From: Sipunculus nudus
Taxonomy: Eukaryota; Annelida; Sipuncula; Golfingiida; Sipunculidae
Length of the DNA: 64,000 nucleotides
Direction: 5' to 3'
Assembly: GCA_026874595.1 (NCBI GenBank)
Contig: CM049316.1
Location: 48,174,695-48,238,694, forward strand
Shown piece after piece: positions 37,142 through 48,868 of the stretch (positions are counted from its first letter, which is position 1; each line of letters opens with the position of its first letter). The translations under genes and the position numbers were made by a program. The notes below the pieces were generated by a model. The model did no database searches and was not told where the DNA came from. It was given only the letters and a program-made list of their open reading frames with translations.

Positions 37142-40058
37142 GTATATGCAAAATATTCTACTGTAATGTTTTTCATATATACAAGCATATGAGAAGCTAA
37201 GAGGAAAGGGGCCCTCCTACTTGGTCATAGTAAGGTTCTAAATATATGATTGCAAAACTAATACTCTGACAAGACTGTCATGAAGAAAAACAGTAAAAGT
37301 TTTGAGATACTGTCATGCATATTAAAAATTTACAGACGGACAGGCAAGTGGACAGAATGGACTAATACCTTTATTCCACTTTCAAGGGAACAATGCATTT
37401 AAGTCTATATTTAAGCCTATTTTTTTTAGCATATCAACTTTTTCCATTAATAGTTTTTATCAGATTCATTTTATTTTATTTACAAGTTTTATAAATTGAA
37501 AATGTAAGTTAAAATATCAGAATTCTAAGTTGCAATCATTATTTATCCAGAGTGTAGCTCATATCAGGTCATATTATGCACACACATATGATTTATTATT
37601 TTTAAATCACAAATGTTTAAACTGAATTTAAAAGAAAATAATGCCACAACATGACATCTTCAAGATTATTCCTTGAATCACTATTAATAAGTTTTGTACA
37701 TTAGAGTTTTCAGTACATGCTTAATTTTATTCACCGAAATAAAATATTCAGTAAATTTGATAAAATAAAACCATCTTTTCAACAAGATATTTCTTGCCAC
37801 CCCAGACAATTAACCCGGCCTCCTCCCCACAGCCTTGAAGAATAGGATCCCATCTTGAATTCAGATGCAGAGACTGACACTTGGCAAGCCACTATGGTTT
37901 CTTTTCAAATTTGACCTAGCCGTTGATAAGATGCATCAAACTTGTGGGTTTGGTGACTGTACCTCAAATTCTTACAAAGTTGTTCCGTTTAAACATCATT
38001 TTAGCAAGAAAACAACATGAGGTGGCGCCACCTGTCTTCTGCAGAAAACAATGCTATCAAAGATCTCATGTTAATTTGATTTTTGGACCAATCCATGCAT
38101 CCCTCAGTGAGATATTAAAGTTAACATCATTTCAGCGTTATCGCCTCTGTGACATTGAAAAATGCATCAAGGTCATCCATATTCAAACTTGGCCTAGCCC
38201 TTGATAAGATGCTGTAAGTTTGGTGACTGTACCACAAATTCTTTTTGAGTTATTGCCCTTATATCATTTTAGCATAATCACTGCTGTGACCTTGAAAAAA
38301 GCATCAAGGTCATCCATGTTCAAACTTGACCTAGCAGTTGATAAGATGCATCAAACCTGTGGGTTTGGTGACTGTACCTCAAATTCTTACAAAGTTATTG
38401 CGTTAACATCATTTTAACAAGAAAATGACACAAGGTGGTGCCACCTGTCTTCTGCAAATGACAAAGCTATCCAAGATCTTCAGTAAATTTGATTTTTGGA
38501 TCATTCCATGTATCCCTTACTGAGATATAAAAGATTTCGTGTGAATTTCATCAAATATGGGAATATTCAAGATCAAGGCCACTCTCATAGGGAAGGTCAT
38601 GACCCCAATTTAAATAAACATCATCCCATAACCCATATCTATGTATATGCATAATATAAAATAAATCTGTCCATTAGTTTTATAATGCTCACAGTACTGT
38701 CAAGTGGCAATTTTTGGGGTATTAAAAGGCACGAAAACAAGTAAAGAATAAAAGGTGGCGCCACCAGTTTCTGGAACATGACAATCCTATCCATGATCTT
38801 CGATCAACTTAATTTTGGGAATAATCCATGCAAGATTTCTTGAGATATTTAAGAATTTGTGTGATTTTCCCCTAAATTGGACCTATTCAAGGTCAAGGAC
38901 ACTCTCCTAGTAAAGGTCATGCCCTTATTTTAAATAGGCGTCGTCCTCTCACCCATATCTATGCATATACCAAGTTTGGTAAAGATCCCTGAAATATTTT
39001 TTGAGTTATCGCACCAACAAGATTTATATGAGGCGGCGGGACCGGTATGAAAACATAGTATCCCCTGAGTTTGTCTGGGGATACAAATAAAGTATACACT
39101 GTTAGTTGAATGTGGGACAAACAACAACATTGTGCTTATTACTATCTCAGCTATATTTTTTTTACTGGAATTAATAATCAATTTCACACCGTGTGAATTT
39201 TTACTCTTCTGAAGTAAAGAATTACTTATCTGATGAACATCCACACTTTCATATAGCAATACACAACTTTGTGGACACAATTAAATGTGCTTTTTAATCA
39301 TTGTAACCCTGGTGGTACAAGAGAAAATCTAAAATGTAGCATAGCCTAGAGTAAGAATGAATAAACTTTGGAAAATTATAATATTCTATTTTATGCACCA
39401 GCTGGAGGGGGGGGGTGCAGGGCAGAGGGGAAGCCTGCTAGTAGTGGCCAAGCTGAGCCAAGGCAAGCTGCCTGGAGAGGGTTACATAATACAAGTGAAG
39501 GCTGTACTACTAGGTGGGCATGATGTAAACAACACTTGACATGGTGTATGAAAACTTGAATAAAAGCTTCTCTTTTCAATTAATTCCTTTGAAATTTCAG
39601 ATTTTAAAAGATTAAATCTTTATGTATATATATGCTGTGAAAATTAAATGAACACTATGCTTACAGGGAATAAATGTGCTGATTTTTTTAAAATTGCATT
39701 ATATTTGGGCCAATAACTTCAAAACAATACTCCATACTGACCTAATTTTTGGTGTGTCAATAGAAAATGTATGGAAAAATATGAATTCTAAATATGATCA
39801 AAATCAGACCAGTGGTTTCCATGTTAGGCAGCCTTGAAGTGTAACAATGGCTTTTTTATGGAAAAAGGAGGTTTTTCCTTAATATTTCAAAGAAACAAAG
39901 TTCTAATGACCCAATTTTCGGTATGGTTGGAGATTTATGGGCCATCTAACTGTATGCAACGGTTTCAAAATGTGCCCTGTTAACAGCCGGCTGGCCGGCC
40001 CGATGGATGACAAAGGACCAGGACTATAGCTCAGATGACTTATAGTCAGTTGAGCTAT
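37142..40058 (+). mobile_element. Pearl-like family B copy interrupted by a family D element
   Basis: The 5' end is truncated; the body matches 2640 onward. A family D element (37785-39085) splits it at catcttttca/aataaagta. The right portion runs through a G-run (39405-39412) and ends in a hairpin (40028-40058, AGTCAGTTGAGCTA). The tail microsatellite is replaced by a short GGCTGGCCGGCCC stretch (about 39988-40000). Confidence 0.65.
37785..39085 (+). mobile_element. Pearl-like family D element (longer copy)
   Basis: It contains repeated phrases of the type gaccttgaaaaa..catcaaggtcatcc (37900-38420), palindromes at about 38022 (ggtggcgccacctg) and 38757 (ggtggcgccaccag), and a decayed one at about 38436 (ggtggtgccacc). 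It ends in the hairpin GTATCCCC (39058-39065) / GGGGATAC (39077-39084). The undisturbed target at about 3275-3290 reads through. The 5' boundary is approximate. Confidence 0.65.
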
Positions 40059-40213
40059 AAATCAATAACTAGCCTAATTTTCAAGCTTTTATTTCTAAAT
40101 TTAAGATTTAAACATAATAAATAATAATGTTTACATGCTGTGAAAATTTAATCAATAGTACCCACAGAAAAAAACAAGGGACCCATGGGTCACGGCACTT
40201 GATATATGATAAA

Positions 40214-43200
40214 ACAAGTGACCCATGGGTCATGACGCTCAGCTGACTGGGAAGAGATTCGCAAAAGGAAATTTTATCATCAGAATGGTAGTATATACCC
40301 ATTCAACTGAAGCATCAAACAGATTAACCAACAGGCCAAGATTTAGTCTGTATTTATATATCTCAAAAATAGAGAAAAATGTGTAAACTTTTAAAACTAG
40401 AATACGGGTAACCGACAAGTGACTACATGTATCTGCCAAAATCAGATAGTGAGGCATGGATTGAGTGGCAAGGGGAAATAGAGTGAGGTATGTTGCATAT
40501 TAGCATGGATGTCTGCAGCCTAAATGTGTATGTAGGTTGTGCCACCTACCACAAATCCAGAAAGCTGTCCAAGTTGTATACACCTGCAAAATTTTAGGCA
40601 GAAAAGTCAAACCACTACATGTATATGAGCAATTTTTGCCCATGGCAGACAAACAGACAAACACTGTGCAAAAATCTTTCCAGGTAACCCCTCCAGTTTT
40701 GTGTATGATAAAGACCTATGTGAGATCTAAACACATGCACAATTTTGGCCCAATCGGTCAAATGGTTCCTGAGATATGAGCTTGGATGTGTCCAGCGTTA
40801 ACTAGAATGTAGGTGGCGCCACCTGTCATAAAATCAAGAAAGCTGTCCACGATGTATAAACCTGCAAAATTTTAGGCAGTTATGTCGATCCACTACAGAG
40901 AAATGAGTAATTTTAGGCCACGGCAGACTAACAGACAGACGCTGTGCAAACATTGTTACAGGTGGCGCCACCATTTTTTGTGTATGTTACAGAGCTATCA
41001 AAGGGCTACATTTGTATAAATTTTCCTGATCGGTCAAACGGTTCCCGAGATATAAGCTTGGATGTCATCAGTGTGAACGTGAACGTAGGTGGCGCCACCT
41101 GTCATAAAATCAAGAAAGCTATCCTGGATGTATACACATGACGAATTTCAGGTGAATTAGTCAATTCACTGCAGAGATATGAGTGATTTTAACCCAAGGC
41201 AGATGAACAGATGGACACTGTGCAAACATGGTTACAGGTGGCGCCACCATTTTTTGTGTATGTTATAAAGCAATCCAAGGGCTACATTTGTATCAATTTT
41301 ATTTCCTGATCGGTCAAACGGTTCCCGAGATATGAGAGTTTATGAGTGGAAACAGACCCACAAATGGACACTGGATAGAGAGGAAAGGTCAGAGGTCAAT
41401 GCAAATTGGTTAGGCACCAGTTCACATGTGACCCGATAATAGGTGTAAGTTTGGGAAAAATCGGTCCATTAGTCTCCGAGGAGCTCTCTGGAAACGAACG
41501 CCGCCGCGGCGGAGGAACTCGGTCAAAAACATAGTATCCGCAAAACTTCGTTTTGGCGGATACAAAAATACAGGTGGCTCCACCAGTCTGCAGAAACTAA
41601 TAAAAACACTTAATGGTCAATATCCATGCAAAAAATCATGGTGATCTCTGCATTAGTTGTTCAGATACTTCAGTTTTTGTATCAAATTGTCCATTATTCT
41701 GAGGGATACTTCGGAGTCCTATAGCTTGAAGGATATGGGTAACAGAGACCTAATTTCAAGTTTCCACAGGCACCTTTCATGGGCCTCCTTGCATGACAAG
41801 AATGAAGATTCTAGGTCCAGTTGTTGCGATTTGTACCCTGTTGACAGATAACCACATCTTTAAAGGTCTCAAAAAAAAGAAAAAAATTCGTAAAAATTTG
41901 AAAAAAAAAAATAGAGGTGGCACACCCAGTCTGCAGAAACTGATGGAACAGCTCATGATCAATATGTATGCCAAAAATCATGACCATCAGTGTTGTAGTT
42001 ATTGAAATACTGCAGTTTTTGTATCAAATTTTCCATTATTCTGGGGGGGGGGTATTTTGGACCCATACAACTTAAAGAATATGGGTAACAGAGACCTAAT
42101 TTCAAGTTTCCATGGAGACTTTTCATGGGTCTCCCTGTGTGTCAAGAATGAAGATTCTTGGTCCAGTTTTTATGATTTGTGCCCTGTTAACAGATGTTCA
42201 TATCTTTAAAGGTCTCAAAAATACAGAAAAATTTCGTAAAAAAAAACGAACAAATACAGGTGGTGCCACCAGTCTGCAGAAACTTATGAAACACTCCATG
42301 ATCAATATCCATGCAAACAATTATGGTTATCTCTGCATTAGTTGTTCAGATACTTTAGCTTTTGTATCAAATTTTCCATTATTCTGAGCTGTACTTTGGA
42401 GTGCCATAGCTCAAAGGATATGGGTAACAGAGACCAAATTTCAGGTTTCCATGGAGACTTATCATGGGTCTCCCTGTGTGTCAAGAACGAAGATTCTAGG
42501 TCCAGTCGATACGATTTGTACCCTGTTGACAGATAACTACATCCTTAAAGGTCTCAAAAATGGAGAAAACAATTCGTGAACATTGAAAAATACAGGTGGC
42601 GCCACCAGTCTGCACAAACTGATGAAACATCTCATGATCAATATGTATGTCGAAAATCATGACCATCAGTGATGTAGTTAATGAGATATTGAAGTTTTTG
42701 TATGAAATTTTTGACCATTCTGGGGGGTAATTTTGGGCCCCATAGCTCGAAGGATATGGATAACAGAGACCTAATTTCTGGTTTCCATGGAGACTTTTCA
42801 TACGTCTCTCAGTGTGTCGAAAATGAAGATTCTAGGTCCAGTCGTTATGATTTGTGCCACGCTAACAGATGACAGCATCCTCAAAGGTCTCAAAAATAGA
42901 GGAAAAAATCGTAAAAAATCAAACAGTACAGGTGGCGCCACCAGTCTGCAGGAACTGATCGAACATCTCATGATCAATATGTATGCCAAAAATGAAGACC
43001 ATCAGTGATGTAGTTATTGAGATATTGAAGTTTTTGTATGAAATTTTTTACTATTCTGGGGGGTACTTTGGGGCCCCATAGCTCAAAGGATATGGGTAAC
43101 AGAGACCTAATTTCTGGTTTCCAAGGAGATTTTTCATGGACCTCTCAGTGTGTCAAGAATTAAGATTCTAAGTCCAGTCTTTATGATTTGTGCCTTGTTA

Positions 43201-43632
43201 ACAGATGTTCACATTTTTAAAGGTCTCAAAAATAGAGAAAAAAATTCGTAAAAAATCTAAAAATACAGGTGGCGCCACCAGTCTGCAGGAAGTGATGTAA
43301 CATCTCATGATCAATATGTATGCCAAAAATCATGACCATCAGTCAAGTAGTTAATGAGATATTGAAGTTTTTGTATGAAATTTTTTACTTTTCTGGGGGG
43401 TACTTTGGGGCCACATAGCTCGAAGGATATGGGTAACAGAGACCTAATTTCTGGTTTCCAAGGAGATTTTTTATGGACCTCTCAGAATCCCAAGTTACAA
43501 GGTTCTAGGTCCAGCGGTTACGATTTGTGCCTGGTTAACGGACGGACAGACGGACAGACAGACAGACGGACAGACGGACGACGGACAAAGAGTGATCGCT
43601 ATAGCTCAGATGACTTTCAGTCAGCTGAGCTA
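40214..43632 (+). mobile_element. Complete pearl-like family C element containing element A5
   Basis: The head is acaagtgacccatgggtcat then gacgctcagctg. After A5 (40396-41564) the core has six units of about 335 bp, with palindromes at about 41572, 41915, 42256, 42594, 42929 and 43267. These range from degraded (ggtggctccacc, ggtggtgccacc) to perfect (the last three). A GGAC/AGAC microsatellite (43537-43586) and the hairpin 43602-43632 (AGTCAGCTGAGCTA) with an A-run complete it. A 41-bp stub of another head (40173-40213) precedes it. Confidence 0.8.
40396..41564 (+). mobile_element. Pearl-like family A element, copy A5, nested in family C
   Basis: The head is CTAGAATACGGGTAACCGAC and the end hairpin is GTATCCGC-AAAAC...GTTTT-GGCGGATAC (about 41535-41562). 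Perfect palindromes lie at about 40811, 40960, 41088 and 41238. The insertion lies in the A-rich stretch between ctcaaaaatagag and atacaggtgg, which is uninterrupted at about 43226-43268. Confidence 0.8.
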
Positions 43633-43865
43633 AAAAATGATTTAGAAATGAGTCACATGCTTGTTTTGTGTGGAAATAAATATAAGCTGTATTATGAGTT
43701 GTGGGTGTTTAGCTTATGTATGATTTTGATAGTATCTTTGGAGACAGGGAAGAGGATTGATTTCATTTATTTTATTAACAAATGGAGTGCTATTGTTACA
43801 CAGATTTTTACTTGGCCATATAACTTATAAGCAGAACATATAATATAAGAGTTTAACTATTTATT

Positions 43866-44402
43866 AACTAGCTTGAAATGTGTCCACAACCTTTTCAAAG
43901 AAGTGGATCCTGTGACCCTGACCTATGACCTTGTGACCTCAACATCTATAGGATTCTTCTCCCACTTAGTAGGTGAGCTATATGTGACAGATCAAAGAAT
44001 TGGGATGAAAGGTTTGGCTTAAAATGCATCCACAGGAGAAGTTGGTACTGTGACCTTGACCTTTGACCTCAAAATAATTATGGTTCTTCCCATGTTGGTA
44101 GGTGAGCTGTATGTGAAAGATGGAAGGTTTGGGATGAAAATTTTGGCTAAAAGAATTATTTCTGGGGGGTGCAAACACACCCCATAACTTTGAAAATATA
44201 GGTCGCAGTGACCTAACTTCAGGTTTGCAAGGAGATCTTTTTAGAACCTCTAAGACTGCATAGGGTTCATGGCTCTAGCCCCTACAGTTACGATTTGTGC
44301 CCTGCTAACAGCCGGCCGGCCAGCCAGACGGACAGACGGAAGGACGACGGACAAAGACCCATCGCTATAGCCCAGCATGACTGAAAGTCAGCTGAGCTAA
44401 AA
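43866..44402 (+). mobile_element. Short pearl-like element (family H) inserted in family G
   Basis: It begins ctagcttgaaatgtgtccac, runs about 540 bp, and has GGCCGGCC plus GACGGACAGACGG (44318-44352). It ends in a hairpin TAGCCCAG...CTGAGCTA (44368-44399) plus an A-run. The uninterrupted site at about 46530-46545 reads atttattaaaaaattac. The hairpin's outer arm has C where the others have T, leaving a mismatch. Confidence 0.7.
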
Positions 44403-45135
44403 ATAATTACCAATTTTCCCAAATATAATTTTTATTAAAAATAATTAGAGAATCATATGACTTTTTAAAATAAAATACAACTGAAATGATTATTAAAATA
44501 ATATCAAAGAATATATTCATGAATGCATTCATGAATACATTTTGAAAGTATTTGCACTGGTATTCATATACTTTCATTTTTACCTGAATTCTCATTCTTA
44601 TGCAAGAAATTTTATAATGGAGTACATATTCATATTCGTATTCAAATACATTTGCAAAGTATTGGAACCATGTCTGGTATTTATTCAGTTTTCACCAAAC
44701 AATGATGTTGAGAATCCAGGATATACAAAATTCACACATTTAAATAATGATCATAAGTACCTGGTTTTATGGCTTTTATTCATATTAAAAACTAGATGTG
44801 TCAGAACGACACGAATGCCCCCGCCTTGGGCAAATTAGAAACATTTGTAAAATTTGGAAAATTTTTTAAGTTCAGGAGGTGTTGTATGGTCAAAAGTAGG
44901 TCAACAAGGGCAATATGCAAACTCGATTTGTAACGGGTCATTATCAAGCAACACACCAAAAATCATGCCAGAATATGCAGGCATTGTGAAAAAAGTCCAT
45001 ACATGTGCATTTTCCATAAAAATTTCTGTCTTTCATGAAATTTTCTATGTTTAGGATCCGTAAAACAATCAAAAGTAGGTCAACCAGGATGAAACGCAAA
45101 CTCGATCTGTAACTGTCATTATCTGCCCACACAAA

Positions 45136-46259
45136 AACAAGGGACCCATGGGTCACATCGCTCAGCTGAATTTGGGAAAATATTAGTAACTGCAAAATAT
45201 TTTTATTTCTTTTGGTTTTTCATGTATATTATCATTAGAAAAGCTATCAGAAAATGGCCCTGCTAAAATGAAACTCTGTAAATTATAGAATAATGGACAT
45301 GAGCTAAACCAATTAGTGATGCACCAAGGGAACAAATAGGCCTACGGTAAGTGTAATAAAACAGTAACATTTCATAAACAAATAATGTGTGAAGGTAATT
45401 AAGTTTTCAAAAGTTAATTATATGGCCATATGAGTTAAAAATTATTCCCACAAAGTTTGACCAATATTCCTAATCTTCATACTAAGTCAACAGTGTTATT
45501 CACACCTAGGCCCCGCCAACTTTAGGAGATATGAATGAAATGTTACAAAGTATTTATATCTTCTTAAATTTTGTCAGTTAGCACTTATATTAGATCCTTA
45601 TATTTTATCACATTTGAATATTAGCATTAAATTCCTGAAATTTTTTTCTTTGAAAAAATCAAAATTGTCCAAGTCTCATCAAAAAGAATTTATTTAACAT
45701 TAAAATTATAAGATTCATCTGGTTATTAGTCCTGTGTATTGAAAGAGTGGGTGAGGGGAGGGGTCTCCGTTGTTACTGCTCGTTGCTGAAAAGAAATGTT
45801 AATTTTAAGATTCATCTAGTTCATAGTACAGGTCTGTCAACAGAATGGGGTGGGGGTGGGGGGGGGGGGGGAAGAGAAAAAGGCTCCCTGTGGTATGGTA
45901 TTAACTGCAGACAGCCTGATCAAGCTCAACTCAGTGGAGAGAGGGCTTGCCCTAGTGATGGGATTGCATAACATTATGCCAACAGCCTGGGGAGCATAGA
46001 GAGCTGCACTGAATGACCTACAGTGACCAAAGTGGACTGCTTGACAATGTAAGGGAATACAACAAGAGCCTCCAAAAAAATTCAATAACTAGCCTAATTT
46101 TGCAGCTTTTATTTTTTAATTCAGATTTTTACAGATTAAATCCTTATGTGCACCTGCTGTGAAAATTAAATCCACAGTACTTACAGGAAAAAAACCTGCA
46201 GTGGCCAAAGTTGGGCAAAATTGAAGGTACCAATTTTTTATTTTTGCTAATATTTTTAA
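45136..46259 (+). mobile_element. 3'-truncated pearl-like element (family J) inside family F
   Basis: The head is acaagggacccatgggtcac then atcgctcagctg. The body includes a G-run (about 45856-45870) and, from about 46083, sequence similar to the second half of family G (caaagttgggcaaaattg). It stops in ttttaaa, where the next head begins. The frames at 45747-45971 and on the opposite strand span the G-run and are not supported. Confidence 0.55.
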
Positions 46260-48868
46260 ACAAGGGACCTATGGGTCACGACGCTCAGCTGTTATATATG
46301 ATAAAAAAATATTATTTAGAAATGAGGCACATGCTGGTTTTGTGTGGTAATAAATATAAGCTGTATTATGAGTTGTTGTTGTTTAGCTTATGTATGATTT
46401 TGATAGTACCTTTGGAGACAGGGAAGAGGATTGATTTCATTTATTTTATTAACAAATGGAGTACTACTGTCACACAGATTTTGACTTGGCCATATAACTT
46501 ATAAGCAGAACATATAATATAAGAGTTTAAATATTTATTAAAAAATTACAAATATTGTCCCAAATATAATTTTTATTAAAAATAATAAGAGTATCATATG
46601 ATTTTTTAAAATGAAATATAACTGATATGATTATTAAAATAATATTAAAGAATATATTCATGAATGCATTCATGAATACATTTTGAAAGTATTTGCACGA
46701 GTATTCATATACTTTCATTTTTACCTGAATTCCCATTCTTTATGCAAGAAATTTTATAATGGAGTACATAATCATATTCGTATTTAAATACAATTACAAA
46801 GTATTTGCACCATGTCTGGTATTAATTCAGTTTTCACCAAACAATGATGTTAAGAATCCAGAATATACAAAATTCACACATTTAAATAATGATCATAAGT
46901 ACCTGGTTTTATGGCTTTTATTTATATTAAAAAATAACTGTAAAAAATTCATTTTGGACTAATTTCACATCAATGTACACACTAGACACAGTAGGAATTT
47001 AGATTAATATTATCAACTGCATCTTTGTCTATCATTAATTTCCTTCATATAATCCTTAATGATTAGTAATGAATAATATGATTTACTTCTTTATCATTAA
47101 AAATGAACTGAAAAATGCCATAGGTGACTGCATGGTGTTATTTGGAATATGTGACATTCTACCCATCGATACAAGATTCTTATATCATCAGTAACTGCAA
47201 GTTAATTTCCTGTTATTATAAACTAACAAATTCCTTTTCTATTTTTCTTTAATTTGTTATTAAAAACCAATAAAAATTTATTAATTTTTTGTTTATTGTT
47301 ATGTTGTTGGTTAAAACTACTAGATGAGTTGGGTTGAACACCTGGATCAACTGTGGCTGGCCATAAGCTGCCTGGATTCTCCCCTCAAGCGTGCATAATT
47401 TGATGAAAGGTCAACAAGGTCAACATACAGGTGACTCAAGAGGGGCTGGAGAGAGCCAAAGTCTGACAGGGTCTCATAAAAAACATTAATAAAAGCTACA
47501 ATATTTGGCAAATTTCTTTCAGCTTTCTAAACTAAAAAGCTGAAATCCTTATGTGTGCATGATATGAAAATTATATCAACAGTGCTCACGGGAAACAAAC
47601 GTGCCTTGGTCACAGTTGGGCAAAATTTAAGGTACTAATTTTATATTTATACTAATAACTTATAAAATTTGAAAAATTCAGAACTAATTTTGGGTATTCA
47701 ATTGAATCTTGATTAAATAATGTTACATCCCTGACAAAAAAGATCTCTAGCTTCAGCAATGCCCTTGTTAAGGGAGTAAATATATTTCTTGATTTTTTAC
47801 AAAGTGCATTATGTTTGGGCCCATAACTTAAAAAAAATACACAATACTGACATCATTTCTGGCATGTGCATAGTGAATGTATAGAAAAATATGTATATTA
47901 TATATGATCAAAGTCAGATCAGTGGTTTTGATATTAGGCAGTCTTAAAGTGTAACATTGGGTTTTTAATGGAAAAATGAAGTTTTTCATTGATATCTCGA
48001 AGGAATTAAGTCCTAGTGACCAAATTCTTGGCATGGTAGGAGATTTTGGAGAAATCTAACTGTATGCCAAATTTAAGGAACTTAGAGCTGAAGCTCGGGA
48101 GCTGAGCTCTAGCAAACTGCATAACACTAGCAATATGTGACATGGTGCTTGAAAACTTGAATAAAATCTACAGTTTTTGATCAACTGGTTTCAAATTTTT
48201 GGTGTTAACAGTTGAAATGCTAACAAAAACATGCTGTGAAAATTTAATCCACAGCAGTTACAGCAAAAAAACGTGCCATGGTCAAAGTTGGGCAAAATTT
48301 AAGGTACCAATTTTTTATTTTTGCTAATATTTTTAAAAATTTAAAAGATTTTGATCTAATTTTGGGTATACAATTTAATTTTGATTAATAAAAGTAATAT
48401 TACTGGAAAAAAAGTGCTTAGCTTTAACAAGTTTTGTGTTAAGTGATAAAATTTCTTTCCTGATTATTTACAAAATGCATTATGTTTGGGCCCATAACTT
48501 TTTTAAATTAAATAATACAGACCTAATTTCTGGCATGTACATAGGAATTATATAGAGGATTATTTATAGGAAATATGAGGAAAAACAGATGAGTGGTTTT
48601 GATATTAGGCAGTCCTAAAATGTAAAAATAGGTTTTTAATAAAAAATTGAGGTTTTTCCTTAATTTCTCAAAGGAATGAAGTCGCAAAGACCCAGTTTTC
48701 GGCTTGGTAGGAGATCTTGGGGATATCTAACATTATGCTGAATTTTGGATTCCTAGGTCTTACGGTTTCAAAACGTGCCACATCTACGGACGGACGGACG
48801 GACGGACGGACGGACGACGGACAATGGACCACGACTATAGCTCAGATGACTTATAGTCAGCTGAGCTA
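46260..48868 (+). mobile_element. Full-length pearl-like family G element
   Basis: The head is caagggacctatgggtcacg then acgctcagctg. The body is co-linear with 25944-30010 without the Tigger insertion. It ends with nine near-perfect GGAC tetramers (48786-48821), then the hairpin TAGCTCAG...TGACT/AGTCA...CTGAGCTA (48838-48868) and an A-run. It is the cleanest complete example of the family in the window. No open frame of note. Confidence 0.8.

Noticed and set aside
43375-43830. 151-codon plus-strand frame with an RTDGQTDRRTDGRRT stretch
   Set aside because: It spans the end of a family C element, its GGAC microsatellite and hairpin, and the start of a family G fragment. It is a composite of repeats.
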